A stretch of DNA of 24,164 bases from Paracoccaceae bacterium (GCA_003565055.1 PXDM01000254.1:1-24164); one strand, 5' to 3'. Positions 6,963 through 14,298 are shown, counted from the stretch's first letter. Notes: generated by a model not told the origin, from the sequence alone. Numbers and translations: made by a program.

Positions 6963-7768
6963 GCGTCCCGCCAACGGCGCGCGCGCGCCTCGATGGGTTG
7001 CAGGATCAGCGTCTCGATGGCGAGCATCACAGCGATGAAGGCCAGCGCGTAGACCATCACCATCGTCACATCGAACATCTGGAAATGCAGGTGGATTTTG
7101 AAGCCCACGCCTTGCCCGCGCCCCAGAAATTCGACCACCAGCACGATTTTCCAGATGAGGCTCAGGCCAGAGCGCGCGGTGGAGGCCAGATGCGGGGCCA
7201 TTTGCGGCAAGAGGATATGGCGCAGCCGCGCGAGCGGTGACATGCCGAAGACCCGCGCCATGTCCGAGAGAGGCGCACTCAGCGCCCGCGCGCCTTCGCG
7301 GGTCATGGCGGTGACGAGCGGGATCTTGTTGATCGCGACCGCGACAATCGCGGCGGTCTCATTCAGTCCGATCCACAGGAAACACAGGACGATCACCACG
7401 AGCGCGGGCAGGTTCAGAAACACCACCAGCCAAGGATCCAGCCAGCGGTTGAGCGCTGGCAAAAGCCCCATGGCGACGCCCAGAACCAGCCCCAGTGACA
7501 TCGCCCATGTAAACGCCTGCACGACCCGCCAGAGCGTCGCGCCCAGATGCACCCAGAGCGCGCCCGAGGCCGCTTCCTGCCCCATGCGCGGCAGCACGAC
7601 CTGCGGGCCGGGCAGGACCATCGGATCGGCCTTGAGCCATGCCAGCACCCACCAGAAGGCAATCAGCGCCGCGAGCGAGAGCGCGCGCACGATCCAGGCG
7701 GGCAGGGGGCGCGCAGTTGTGCCTGCGCGCCCGCCGGTCGCTGCGGATATGGCGTCGCTGAGTGTCAC
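6959..7768 (-). CDS. ABC transporter permease, NitT/TauT (SsuC-like) type
   Basis: This 269-residue inner-membrane protein has about six hydrophobic segments, the first near residues 27-45 (IVRALSLAALIAFWWVL). The cytoplasmic EAA-like loop for ATPase docking is visible around GMSPLARLRHILLPQMAPHL. The order and length match permeases of the nitrate/sulfonate/taurine transporter class. The start is a GTG at 7768 that overlaps the TGA of the binding-protein gene (GTGA), and its own stop overlaps the ATPase start, so the three genes are tightly coupled. What it imports cannot be read from the sequence. Placement behind xoxG and xoxJ homologues points to a role in methanol or quinoprotein metabolism, for example cofactor, metal-chelate or substrate uptake. 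Confidence 0.88.
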   Translation of the reverse strand: MTLSDAISAATGGRAGTTARPLPAWIVRALSLAALIAFWWVLAWLKADPMVLPGPQVVLPRMGQEAASGALWVHLGATLWRVVQAFTWAMSLGLVLGVAMGLLPALNRWLDPWLVVFLNLPALVVIVLCFLWIGLNETAAIVAVAINKIPLVTAMTREGARALSAPLSDMARVFGMSPLARLRHILLPQMAPHLASTARSGLSLIWKIVLVVEFLGRGQGVGFKIHLHFQMFDVTMVMVYALAFIAVMLAIETLILQPIEARARRWRDA

Positions 7769-8736
7769 GATCCGAGCGGCACGAACACGCCTTCGGGCAG
7801 ATCCGTGGCCTGACCGACCAGCTCTTCGCCACCGAGTTCCACCATCACGCGGAACATCGCGCGGGCCGAGCTTTCATCGACCGGACCTTCGGCGGGGATA
7901 CCTGCGCGAAAGCCCGCCTTGAGCGCGTCAAACTCGTCGTCATTGGCCGCGTTCATGATCGGGCGCAGACGGTCCCAGTCCTGCTCACTGCTCGCGAGTT
8001 GCGCCTTGGCCGCGCGCGAGGCCGCTGCGAAGGCCGCGACCAGTTCGGGTTGTTCATCCACAAGCGCCGATTGCACGACATAGCCCAGAAGCGGCATGGC
8101 CGGGTCCATGCCCAGCTCCTCGGCGGCCTCGGCGACCGAGATCAGATGCCGCATGCCTGCAGCTTCCTGCTTGGCCATGAAATGCCAGAAATTGATCGCG
8201 CCGCCCAGATCGCCTGCGCGTGCCGTCTGGAAGATCAGCGGCGGCGCCCCATAGACCTGCTCGGTTTCGGCCATCAGATCAAAGCCCTGCTGCGCGGCAT
8301 AGGCGCGCAGGATCAGCCAGCTTTTGTCCTGTGGCCCGCCCGCGATGCCGATCTGCTGGCCTGCGAGATCCTCGAGGCTCTGTGCGGCGCTGCCTTCGGG
8401 CACCATCACGCCCCCAACAGCGCGGCTATAGGGCAGAAAGGCGATGTCCTGACCAGCAGCGCGCTGGCGTGCGACCCAGATCCAGTCATCGACGATCACA
8501 TCGACCTCGCCGCCCTGAAAGGCGATCTGCCCCGCCGCTTTGCCTGCGACTTCGACAATGTCGAGCCGGAAGCCCTGCGCCTCATCAAGCGCGTGGTGGC
8601 GGATCGTCTCCAGCTCCCAGGCGACCGTGCCCCCGGCCTGGCTCGCGATCTTGAGCACCGGCAAGTCGGCAAGCGCGGGCAGCGCCGAGATGACAAGCGC
8701 CAGCGTGGCCGTTTTCAACGTCCCAAACAGTTTCAT
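7765..8736 (-). CDS. ABC transporter periplasmic substrate-binding protein
   Basis: The 323-residue product starts with a signal peptide (cleavage likely near ALPALA at about 18-23). It continues as a NitT/TauT-type binding protein: a first lobe containing LKIASQAGGTVAWELE, the GGEVDVIVDDWIWVARQRA segment that in this class lines the ligand cleft, then IGIAGGPQDKSWLILRAYA opening the second lobe. It is rich in Trp and Asp at the predicted cleft. A strong GGAGG box precedes the ATG at 8736. Its stop overlaps the permease start. It should capture a small solute in the periplasm and deliver it to the two following gene products. Such binding proteins are found beside PQQ-dependent dehydrogenase genes, but their ligands are not known to me. 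Confidence 0.85.
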   Translation of the reverse strand: MKLFGTLKTATLALVISALPALADLPVLKIASQAGGTVAWELETIRHHALDEAQGFRLDIVEVAGKAAGQIAFQGGEVDVIVDDWIWVARQRAAGQDIAFLPYSRAVGGVMVPEGSAAQSLEDLAGQQIGIAGGPQDKSWLILRAYAAQQGFDLMAETEQVYGAPPLIFQTARAGDLGGAINFWHFMAKQEAAGMRHLISVAEAAEELGMDPAMPLLGYVVQSALVDEQPELVAAFAAASRAAKAQLASSEQDWDRLRPIMNAANDDEFDALKAGFRAGIPAEGPVDESSARAMFRVMVELGGEELVGQATDLPEGVFVPLGS

Positions 8737-8805
8737 GGTCTTTCCTCCCTCACGTCTCCTTCAGGTTATACTGCCACAACCCATGAATCCTATAGGTCAA
8801 AAGGT

Positions 8806-9360
8806 CTAAGGCGCTCGGTTCTCCCACGGCGTGATCCGGGCGAGCGGCCAGCCCTGCGCAGCCCAGCCATCGGTGCCCTGCGGATACCAGTGAACTTGCG
8901 AATAGCCGATCTCGAGCGCCCGGCGCGCGGCGTTCCACGACATCCAGCACTCGGCGAGACAGAAAAACACAAGCTGCGCGTCCCCGCGTCCCTCACTGGC
9001 GGTTGCGAGCCCTTGGGTGAAATAGCTCATCTCTGTCTCGGAGAGCCCTTGATAGCCCGTGTTGGGCAGCCAGATCGCGCCCGGGATGGTGTCGCGGGGG
9101 GGCTCATTCCAGAGCATATCCGCAGGCAGGTCCGGTGGGCGCGGGGTATGGGGCAGGACGTCGATGAAAACAGCCGCGCCCGTTTCCCAGAGCGCATGGG
9201 CTTGGCTGTCATCCAGCACATCGGCCCCGGCAAGGGTCGCCGGGACCGGGGCGCGATAGGGCTCGCCACGATAGCTGTCGGGCTCGGGCGCCTCAGCGCG
9301 CAGGCCCGCGGGCATCGCCACGGCGAGGCTCATCGCCGCGCAGGCCATGAGGCGGCGCAT
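8806..9360 (-). CDS. Rhodanese-like PQQ-dependent catabolism-associated CxxxCW protein
   Basis: The 184-residue exported protein has a signal peptide (MRRLMACAAMSLAVAMPAG, cleavage near AGLRA). Its rhodanese-type fold is shown by FIDVLPH, the IPGAIWLPN segment, and the active-site loop FFCLAECWMSWNAARRA, the signature of the PQQ-dependent catabolism-associated CxxCW-motif family. Two cysteines sit three residues apart before Trp where a classical rhodanese has a single catalytic Cys, suggesting thiol-disulfide or persulfide chemistry. The ATG at 9360 overlaps the XoxJ stop (TGATG); a longer frame to 9618 would run inside xoxJ and lacks a signal peptide at its start. Partners are probably XoxF, XoxG and XoxJ; the actual reaction is unknown. 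Confidence 0.88.
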   Translation of the reverse strand: MRRLMACAAMSLAVAMPAGLRAEAPEPDSYRGEPYRAPVPATLAGADVLDDSQAHALWETGAAVFIDVLPHTPRPPDLPADMLWNEPPRDTIPGAIWLPNTGYQGLSETEMSYFTQGLATASEGRGDAQLVFFCLAECWMSWNAARRALEIGYSQVHWYPQGTDGWAAQGWPLARITPWENRAP

Positions 9361-10205
9361 CAGGGCGCCACCTCCTCCTTCAACCGGGTGCCCATATCTT
9401 CGAGCAAGGGCACGCCATGCGCACGCAGAATCGCGTCGATTTCCGGCTGCAACCGGCGGATCGCGCTGTTCAATTCGCGTTTCCATGTGTCCTCGCCCTG
9501 ACGCACACCCATCGTCACGCGGTAGAACAGGCGCGGGCTGGCTTCCTCGTTGAGCAGCGGTGTCACCACCAGATCCGCCTCCGAGGCTTGCGCCAGCGGG
9601 CCGCCAATCGGCCCCCACATGACGGCCGCATCAATCTCCCCCGCCAGCAAGTCGCGCAGCATCTCGCCATTCGGGTCGAGCACTCTGCGATCCACCATCA
9701 GCGAATAGCTCCGTGCCTCGCGCATCAGCTTGTGATGGGCAAGATGGCTCGCTGGCGGGCTGCCCGCGATGACGCCCATGACCCGACCCTGAAGGCGCGG
9801 ATCCGCAAGTGTCGTCACATCCGCCAGATCGCTGTCGCGCGGGACGACCAGAACATGCGTTGACGTGTAGTAATGGTTGCTGTTGAGCACCATCTCATCG
9901 CCCTGCGCGAAGCCGATGATCACGTCGCAATTATTCTCGATCAGCGTGCGCCGCACGAACCCCATGGCCATGGGAAACCACGTGTAGCGCAATTCCCGCT
10001 CGAAATGCTGCGCGAAGAGTTCGGCGATGTCATTCTCGAACCCTTCGAGCCTGTCATTGCTCAGCGGCATATTCGCCGGATCCGCGCAGACGCGGAACTG
10101 CGTGCGCGAGGTGATGTCGATGAGTTGCGCCTGCGATGGGCTGGCGGTCCAGACGCAGGCGAGAGCCCCCAGAGCGGCCAGTGTCGATTTAACCCATGCA
10201 GTCAT
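9360..10205 (-). CDS. xoxJ: XoxJ-like periplasmic binding protein of the methanol oxidation system
   Basis: The 281-residue product has a signal peptide (cleavage after SQA at about 26) and a type II periplasmic-binding fold: FRVCADPANMPLSN at the first strand, GFENDIAELFA, and a CDVIIGFAQGDEMVLNSNHYY hinge region (split here as CDVIIGFAQGD then EMVLNS). This pattern is typical of MxaJ/XoxJ, in which the usual amino-acid cleft has been adapted to bind the methanol dehydrogenase and assist its activation or its cytochrome contact, rather than to import a solute. The start at 10205 lies inside the cytochrome gene end, a 17-base overlap. It is the second gene of the operon. Similarity is high enough by eye for the family, while the exact molecular role of XoxJ remains inferred. 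Confidence 0.87.
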   Translation of the reverse strand: MTAWVKSTLAALGALACVWTASPSQAQLIDITSRTQFRVCADPANMPLSNDRLEGFENDIAELFAQHFERELRYTWFPMAMGFVRRTLIENNCDVIIGFAQGDEMVLNSNHYYTSTHVLVVPRDSDLADVTTLADPRLQGRVMGVIAGSPPASHLAHHKLMREARSYSLMVDRRVLDPNGEMLRDLLAGEIDAAVMWGPIGGPLAQASEADLVVTPLLNEEASPRLFYRVTMGVRQGEDTWKRELNSAIRRLQPEIDAILRAHGVPLLEDMGTRLKEEVAP

Positions 10206-10689
10206 TTTCGAACGCTATCGCTGACTCGGGTTTGTCCATGCGCTGCGCCGGGCGTCCGCGCGAAATTGATCCGGTCCCGACGGCCCTGAGATAGACGTAG
10301 AGGTCTTCGACATAGCACATCACATTGGGATTGGTGCCGAAAGCGGGCATCACATTGCTGCCGACTTCATACCCGCTGGCAACGATCCCGACGAATTCGA
10401 AATAATCCAGTTCGAGGACGGCTCTCGCCAATGAGGGCGCATAGGTCGAGCCTTGCCCGTCCGGCCCATGGCAGACATGGCATTCCGCATGATAGCGCCG
10501 GTATCCGGAGAATGTGTACCAATCGACCGTGCCATCTTCGAGCACCATGAAGGTCGGGTTGCTGTCGGCGTCGAAGAATTTGCCGTCCTCTTCGGTAACG
10601 GCCTCATGCGGGCCGCTGCCTGATGCGGCAAGGGCGGGTCCGGCAAATGCAAGGCAGACCGCCAGGCCCGCGATTTTCGTCCATCTCAT
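10189..10689 (-). CDS. xoxG: c-type cytochrome, four-cysteine methanol-metabolism type (XoxG-like)
   Basis: The 166-residue periplasmic cytochrome has a signal peptide ending near GPALAA. It has one haem site (CHVCH, Cys70, Cys73, His74) and a likely distal ligand Met114 in GSNVMPAFGTNP. Two further cysteines at 124 and 164 match the four-cysteine cytochrome family tied to methanol metabolism. Relatives include the Paracoccus c553i and Rhodobacter c554 type cytochromes encoded next to xoxF, so the symbol cycB/cycI would also be reasonable. It should accept electrons from XoxF and pass them to the respiratory chain. A good GGGAGGA box precedes the ATG at 10689. It is the first gene of the operon, about 7.8 kb from xoxF itself rather than adjacent. 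Confidence 0.87.
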   Translation of the reverse strand: MRWTKIAGLAVCLAFAGPALAASGSGPHEAVTEEDGKFFDADSNPTFMVLEDGTVDWYTFSGYRRYHAECHVCHGPDGQGSTYAPSLARAVLELDYFEFVGIVASGYEVGSNVMPAFGTNPNVMCYVEDLYVYLRAVGTGSISRGRPAQRMDKPESAIAFENDCMG

Positions 10690-10760
10690 CGTTCGTCCTC
10701 CCTGACTGGATCGGTTTCCGACCCACGATAGGGATCACATTAGCAGAGCACTAGACGACA

Positions 10761-10790
10761 GGACATATGTTCCGGGCTCGCCATATGGTC
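10761..10790. promoter_or_regulatory. Two CATATG palindromes upstream of the cytochrome operon
   Basis: CATATG occurs at 10764-10769 and 10782-10787, 18 bases apart, each inside a longer near-palindrome (GGACATATGTTCC and CCATATGG). They lie about 75-100 bases upstream of the xoxG start, where an activator such as the NarL/FixJ-type regulator encoded at 17549-18271 might bind. The spacing (nearly two helical turns) would place both on one face. No strong -35/-10 pair is evident nearby. The regulator assignment is inference. Confidence 0.35.
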
Positions 10791-10893
10791 TGAGAGGCGG
10801 AGCATTGCCTATAACTAAAGTATGGTCACGCCTTCAAAAACTTGACAGCAGGCGGGAATCTTCAGACCTTGGGCGCCAGAGGAGGCGGAAGGT

Positions 10894-11100
10894 TCAGGTC
10901 GGGATGCGGCGCGTGGCGTCAGTATCGCAATGCCAGCGCTTGACGAAATAGGTGGGGTTGCGTTGCTCCCAGGTGACAAGCTCCGGTTGCGCACGCATGA
11001 CGCAGGACATGAGACTGGTGACATCTGTGTAGCTCAGGGTTCGCTCAACACAGCTATCAGGAGAATTATACAGACAGGCCACAAGCACGAGATGGATCAT
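10894..11100 (-). CDS. Small exported four-cysteine protein related to the N-terminus of the zinc metallohydrolase
   Basis: This 68-residue protein starts MIHLVLVACLYNSPDSC and has cysteines at 9, 17, 33 and 58. The zinc metallohydrolase encoded at 11933-12955 shows the same layout at its own N-terminus, with cysteines at 9, 17, 26 and 48 and a shared Trp-x-Cys at the end (WHC here, WDC there). The two therefore look like paralogous small domains, one free and one fused. The hydrophobic start suggests export and two disulfides. The ATG at 11100 is preceded by a CGGAG box; the longer frame to 11196 adds residues without a signal-like start. Similar small proteins occur in other Rhodobacteraceae. 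No function is known to me. Confidence 0.65.
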   Translation of the reverse strand: MIHLVLVACLYNSPDSCVERTLSYTDVTSLMSCVMRAQPELVTWEQRNPTYFVKRWHCDTDATRRIPT

Positions 11101-11183
11101 ATGAAAACTCCGTTTGTCAAATGAGGCCGCTTCAAGACGCGACACAAGGGGTTGCGCTGCGAAAGTCAGCCATATTCCGGCAT

Positions 11184-11218
11184 CAGGGAAACCCATCCAT
11201 GACAGTATGAGTTCCCTG
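11184..11218. promoter_or_regulatory. Inverted repeat between divergent genes, candidate operator
   Basis: CAGGGAA (11184-11190) and TTCCCTG (11212-11218) form perfect 7-base arms, centre to centre 28 bases. They lie between the divergently oriented genes starting at 11100 (minus) and 11311 (plus). The spacing resembles the 27-base repeat upstream of xoxF, although the sequences differ. It could also be a hairpin in the leader of either transcript. Confidence 0.3.
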
Positions 11219-11310
11219 TCTTCGCATGGTTGCAGGGCAATTACACCACTCCGTAAACGCTAATGCGCGCGTCGGGTGCGAACAGAGGAAAATTTCGGGG
11301 AGAGATGAGA

Positions 11311-11916
11311 ATGCGCCTTCACATATCCGTGATTGCCGCTTTGGCGCTCACAGTTGCTGCGCCTGCAGCGGTGTTTGCAAAATATGATGATCCGGACTGG
11401 CCCTGTATCCAGCGCCGGGTGGATACGCTGGCCATGGGGCAGATGTGGGCGGGGCCGTTTCCGGAGGAAGACTGGCGCGCGCATGCGACGATCCGGACCT
11501 TGGCCCCCGCACTTGCACAGCGGCGTGTCACCACCGAAGAGGTGCAGGCGCAGGCTGCGGCATTTGCCCAGACCCTGCCGCCCGAAGATCGCCCCGAGGC
11601 CATGGCGCTGCTCTTTGCGGGCATCCTCGATCAGATCAACACGCGCCGCGCGCGAATCATCGCAGGGATCGGGCGCTATGCGCGCACGCAGGCGGCTCTG
11701 TCGCAGAGCATCGACACCGCGCGCGCGGAAATGGCGGTCCTGACAGATGCCTCCGAGATGGATTTCGACCGGATCGACGCGCTGGAAGAAGAACTGGACT
11801 GGAATGTGCGGATCTTTCGCGAGCGCGCCCAATCCCTGACCTATGTCTGCGAAACGCCGGTCCTGCTGGAGCAGCGCGCCTTTGCGATCGCGCGGCTGCT
11901 TTCGGCCATCAACTGA
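11311..11916 (+). CDS. Exported helical protein of unknown function
   Basis: The 201-residue product has a clear signal peptide (MRLHISVIAALALTVAAPAA, cleavage near VFA). The mature part begins KYDDPDWPCIQRRV and is strongly helical, with a charged coiled-coil-like section around residues 110-185 (arginine, glutamate and alanine rich) and cysteines at about 30 and 182. ATG 11311 is chosen because the GGGGAG box at 11297-11302 is 8 bases away; ATG 11305 is the alternative. It stands between the four-cysteine protein and the zinc metallohydrolase and converges with the latter (16-base gap). The context suggests a periplasmic partner of the quinoprotein system. I do not recognise a named family. 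Confidence 0.75.
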   Translation: MRLHISVIAALALTVAAPAAVFAKYDDPDWPCIQRRVDTLAMGQMWAGPFPEEDWRAHATIRTLAPALAQRRVTTEEVQAQAAAFAQTLPPEDRPEAMALLFAGILDQINTRRARIIAGIGRYARTQAALSQSIDTARAEMAVLTDASEMDFDRIDALEEELDWNVRIFRERAQSLTYVCETPVLLEQRAFAIARLLSAIN

Positions 11917-11932
11917 GCGCTGCACTGCGGAT

Positions 11933-12955
11933 TTATTCCCACTCAAGCTCCAGATAGGCGGCTGTCGCATTCTGGGGGTGGAACGTGTCGAACAGGGCCC
12001 AGTCGCCTTGCAAGCCCTTCCCAAGATGGCGCAGGGCTTCGGACAGGCTCTCGCCACGCGCCACTGCAGCGCGGGTCTCTTCGATCAGCGCGTCGAAATA
12101 CGCGAGCATGGGCGCGGCCCCCTCAGGCCAGGGCAGGGCAGGGCCGCCATGACCGGGGATGACCTGCGCGGCGGGGCGCGCGCTCAGATCAGCCATCAGC
12201 GCCCGCCAGCCCATGAGCGATCCGTCAATGCTGGGCAGATGTTCGTCAAAGAGTAGATCGGACAGCCACCATGTGCCGGTTTGCGTATCGAAGACGCTCA
12301 GGTCATTGTCCGTATGCGCGACGGGATGGGCCTCGAGGACGAGCGGGCGCGCGCCCAGCTCGATGGTCTCGCGCTCCGTGATCACGGCATCGGGCAGGAC
12401 GATCTCGGTGCCGATGGCCAGCGTCGGCCCCAGATCCTGGACGGCGCGTTCGAGATAGATCTCTGCCCGCGCGGCCAGCGCATCGGGCAGGCGCGCATGG
12501 CCCAGCACGCTTGCCCCCGCATCGCGGAAGACCGAGGCGCCAAGAACGTGATCGGGGTGCATATGGGTCAGGATCAGCCAGCCGATGGGCAGGTCGGTCC
12601 GTTGGCGGATCGCTGCATAGAGTTGCTCACCGATCTGGCGCGAGCCGCCCGCGTCGATGACAGCCACGGCGTCGGCCCCGATGATGAAGCCGAGATTCGC
12701 ATGCGCCCCGGCATTTTCCGGCGTGGCCAGTTCATGCGGGCCTTTGAACACGAAGAGCCCGGACGCGACCTCCGCAACGGGCAGGGGGGTGATGCGCGCA
12801 TCAACGGGCGCGCAGTCCCAGTCGCGCAAGGTCAGATCAGGGCGCGCATGGGCCCAGGCTTCGGCGCGCGCCTCGGTGCAGGGGCCGGGCACGAGGCGCG
12901 TGGCGCAGTTCTCCGGGGTTGCAGAGAGGCAGAGAGACAGAAACAGCGCAGTCAT
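11933..12955 (-). CDS. Quinoprotein relay system zinc metallohydrolase (SoxH-like, metallo-beta-lactamase fold)
   Basis: The 340-residue product carries the metallo-beta-lactamase zinc motif HMHPDH at 131-136, a second-site histidine at 214 (AHTDND), the bridging aspartate at 233 (LSDLLF) and His269 in IPGHGG. It belongs with SoxH-like hydrolases associated with PQQ dehydrogenases. The N-terminal 50 residues form a separate cysteine domain (Cys 9, 17, 26, 48, ending WDC) that also exists as a free 68-residue protein nearby. ATG 12955 is chosen over the TTG at 12982. The protein is exported or membrane-tethered through its hydrophobic start. SoxH relatives suggest thioester or glutathione-conjugate hydrolysis; the substrate is not established. 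It is transcribed divergently from the SoxYZ-like carrier. Confidence 0.87.
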   Translation of the reverse strand: MTALFLSLCLSATPENCATRLVPGPCTEARAEAWAHARPDLTLRDWDCAPVDARITPLPVAEVASGLFVFKGPHELATPENAGAHANLGFIIGADAVAVIDAGGSRQIGEQLYAAIRQRTDLPIGWLILTHMHPDHVLGASVFRDAGASVLGHARLPDALAARAEIYLERAVQDLGPTLAIGTEIVLPDAVITERETIELGARPLVLEAHPVAHTDNDLSVFDTQTGTWWLSDLLFDEHLPSIDGSLMGWRALMADLSARPAAQVIPGHGGPALPWPEGAAPMLAYFDALIEETRAAVARGESLSEALRHLGKGLQGDWALFDTFHPQNATAAYLELEWE

Positions 12956-13050
12956 ATGGGCCTGCAAGGTGAAGATGCGCAACTTATAGACGATTTTGCG
13001 ATTTTCTGAAACATGCTATGCTTCGCGCGAGTTTCTGGGAGGAGGACCCC

Positions 13051-13857
13051 ATGATCCGACAGCTTGCCCTCGTCGCGGCGCTCTTGAGTACGTTCGCGCT
13101 GCCCGCCACCGCCAGCGCGGAGCGGCCCAACCCGCTTCAGGATGGCGCGACATGGGAACATCTGCGCCCGAGCTATTTCGCTGACCGGCCCATTCAGGAC
13201 GGGGCCGGGCGCTTCAGCCTTGATGCGCCGTTCCGGGCGCAGGATGCCGCGACCGTTCCCGTGCGGTTTCAACAGGCGGACCCGGAGATACGCGTGGTGC
13301 GCCTGACCTTGCTGGTCGATGAGAACCCCGCGCCTTTTGCCGCGGAATTCGAATTCGGGCCGGATATGGGCGCGATTGATCTGGAGACGCGGTTGCGGGT
13401 GAATGCCTATTCCAACGTCCGCGCGATTGCCGAGACCGAGGATGGGACGCTCTACATGGTGGGGCGGTATGTGCGCGCGTCGGGCGGGTGTTCGGCCCCG
13501 GCCGCGCGCGATATGGAGGCGGCCATGGCGCAACTCGGGCGCACCCATGTGCGCTGGATCGCACCTGAGGCGCAGCCCGAGGACAGGCGCATGGTGCAAG
13601 TGATGGTGCGGCATCCGAGCAATTCCGGGCTGCAGCGCGACCAGATCACGCATCACTACATTCCGGCCTGGTATGTGGACCGGGTCGAAATCCATCAGGG
13701 CGGGGCGCTGCTGTTTACCATGACGGGCGGGATCACGCTGAGCGAAGACCCGAGCTTCCGTTTCAGCTATAGCGACAACGGGGCCGGGGGCCTGAGCATC
13801 CGCGCAGGCGATATCCGGGGCGGTGAATATGGCGGCGACTTCCGCGCGGGGCTCTGA
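13051..13857 (+). CDS. Quinoprotein dehydrogenase-associated SoxYZ-like carrier
   Basis: The 268-residue periplasmic protein has a signal peptide (cleavage near TASA at about 20-23). A SoxY-like immunoglobulin-type domain follows, including VRLTLLVDENPAPFAAEF and a conserved cysteine at 147 within ASGGCSAPA, then a SoxZ-like domain from about 185 (MVRHPSNSG, then HHYIPAWYVDRVEIH, TGGITLSEDPSFRFSY). In sulfur-oxidising bacteria SoxY and SoxZ are separate and the SoxY C-terminal cysteine carries the substrate covalently. Here both are fused and the cysteine sits mid-protein. A strong GGAGGAGG box precedes ATG 13051, so the longer frame from 13018 is rejected. Divergent neighbour is the zinc metallohydrolase. 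It may present a thiol-bound intermediate to that hydrolase. Confidence 0.88.
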   Translation: MIRQLALVAALLSTFALPATASAERPNPLQDGATWEHLRPSYFADRPIQDGAGRFSLDAPFRAQDAATVPVRFQQADPEIRVVRLTLLVDENPAPFAAEFEFGPDMGAIDLETRLRVNAYSNVRAIAETEDGTLYMVGRYVRASGGCSAPAARDMEAAMAQLGRTHVRWIAPEAQPEDRRMVQVMVRHPSNSGLQRDQITHHYIPAWYVDRVEIHQGGALLFTMTGGITLSEDPSFRFSYSDNGAGGLSIRAGDIRGGEYGGDFRAGL

Positions 13858-13904
13858 GCGGGGGCGGGCCGCCGGGCTGAAGCCGCGACAGAGGCGTCCC
13901 CCGC
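13858..13904. terminator. GC-rich hairpin between convergent genes
   Basis: GCGGGGG (13858-13864) pairs with CCCCCGC (13898-13904), and smaller inner stems are possible. It fills the gap between the convergent SoxYZ-like gene and the 112-residue exported protein. There is no T run, so if it terminates transcription it would be as a weak or factor-assisted bidirectional site. Confidence 0.3.
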
Positions 13905-13913
13905 CAGCGCCAG

Positions 13914-14252
13914 TCAGAAGCAGAGCAACTCTGCTTCGGCCTGCGCCCGGCGCAGCGCATCCACGAGCTGGTTGGCCACAGGCGCTGTGCGCATCACGCC
14001 GACCCGCTCCCCCGCAATCAGGCGCAGGGACAGCACTGTTTCCGCTTCGAGATATTGCTCATAGGGCAGGATCGACGCGATTGTGTCGATGGAGCACGAA
14101 CAACGGGTGAGCGCAGTGCGGCTGTTTCCGTTCACGGCCATGCAGGCGAAGACGTAATCAGCGCGCGCTTCCGTCGGATAGTCATTCTCGATCGCCGAGG
14201 CTGGCAGAGCCAGCCCTAGCGTGAGACATGTGGCGAGTGCAGTTTTGCGCAT
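13914..14252 (-). CDS. Conserved exported protein with CxC motif, methanol-cluster associated
   Basis: The 112-residue product has a signal peptide (MRKTALATCLTLGLALPASA). The mature part reads YVFACMAVNG at 33-42, TRCSCSID at 49-56 and LPYEQYLEAETV at 62-73, with cysteines at 37, 51, 53 and 111. The CxC pair could hold a metal or a disulfide. An AAGGAG box 6 bases before the ATG at 14252 fixes the start. It is the last gene of the run 18271 to 13914 on the minus strand, 46 bases after its upstream neighbour. I recall similar small proteins beside quinoprotein genes in other Alphaproteobacteria, but no function. Confidence 0.75.
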   Translation of the reverse strand: MRKTALATCLTLGLALPASAIENDYPTEARADYVFACMAVNGNSRTALTRCSCSIDTIASILPYEQYLEAETVLSLRLIAGERVGVMRTAPVANQLVDALRRAQAEAELLCF

Positions 14253-14298
14253 GGCAACTCCTTTCATCGGTTCAGTGGGCGCTGGGCCGTGGGTTGGA

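Noticed and set aside
7762..9501. 579-codon plus-strand frame
   Set aside because: It is long only because it lies antisense to GC-rich genes; the minus strand encodes recognisable binding and rhodanese-like proteins with overlapping starts.
9361..9618. N-terminal extension of the rhodanese-like protein
   Set aside because: The extra 86 residues lie in the XoxJ coding region and precede the real signal peptide; the TGATG overlap supports the start at 9360.
13051..13857. Sulfur-oxidation (sox) operon
   Set aside because: Only SoxYZ-like and SoxH-like folds are present; soxA, soxB, soxC, soxD and soxX are absent, and the cysteine motif is not the SoxY C-terminal GGCGG.
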